This document shows, one piece after another, positions 39,343 through 39,344 of a stretch of 39,344 nt of DNA. The stretch spans positions 1-39,344 of the forward strand of contig NZ_SWKK01000013.1 of the NCBI RefSeq assembly GCF_005144745.1, written 5' to 3'. Positions within the stretch are counted from its first letter, which is position 1. Each line of letters opens with the position of its first letter. Origin of the DNA: Flavobacterium sp. ASW18X (lineage in GTDB: Bacteria; Bacteroidota; Bacteroidia; Flavobacteriales; Flavobacteriaceae). The notes beneath the pieces are model-generated. The model saw only the letters and a program-made list of their open reading frames with translations. It was not told the origin of the DNA and searched no databases. The position numbers were made by a program, and so were the translations under genes.

Positions 39343-39344
39343 AT

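Overview
The window looks like chromosome of a marine or algal-associated member of the Flavobacteriaceae (Bacteroidota). The evidence is a SusC/SusD polysaccharide utilisation locus with two laminarinase-type GH16 enzymes, a SusR-like propeller regulator, a Rho factor with the Bacteroidota-type asparagine-rich insertion, Flavobacteriia gene neighbourhoods (DUF1599/BT_3928/tpiA/prmA/clpS and folP/cdaA), many lipoproteins, and low-GC DNA with little Shine-Dalgarno signal. The exact genus is not decidable from sequence alone.

Region 1 (1-2553) is an array of small minus-strand cassettes. Four large imperfect inverted repeats (82-208, 579-708, 1022-1217, 1821-2018) have the architecture of integron attC sites. 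Three of them begin 3 to 11 nt after the stop codon of a small gene. The genes are an Imm33-like protein, a SUKH-like protein and a small lipoprotein, and one cassette has no convincing ORF. No integrase is visible, so this is a CALIN-like array (attC sites without integrase).

Region 2 (2739-15892, all minus strand) is a beta-glucan (probably laminarin) utilisation locus. A membrane-spanning propeller/Y_Y_Y/LuxR-HTH regulator is followed by susC, susD, a multi-domain surface glycan-binding lipoprotein, a large GH16 and a small GH16. The large GH16 catalytic domain is split by a carbohydrate-binding-like module homologous to modules of the adjacent binding protein. That protein also carries a 513-bp-period tandem module duplication. 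The expected flow is capture by SusD and binding protein, surface cleavage by GH16, import by SusC and induction by the regulator. A lipoprotein sugar-isomerase-like gene lies just upstream, behind its own terminator.

Region 3 (16977-30541) is core genome. It has two small unknown genes, then the DUF1599/BT_3928/tpiA/prmA/clpS operon. Divergent to this is folP/cdaA/DUF3667. Then come an ABC exporter with truA, a YfcE-like phosphoesterase, a DUF6503-type lipoprotein, a DUF4293 membrane protein and rho.

Region 4 (30613-38825) holds a plus-strand group (lipoprotein plus two paralogous 7-TM proteins) convergent with a tight three-gene minus-strand operon. That operon encodes a 1030-aa GT-C-like membrane protein, a single-TM beta-sandwich protein and a membrane-anchored GH5-like hydrolase. 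I do not recognise it as a named system, and it is the best candidate here for an undescribed envelope glycan machine.

The window ends with rpsT and tRNA-Glu(TTC), apparently co-transcribed.
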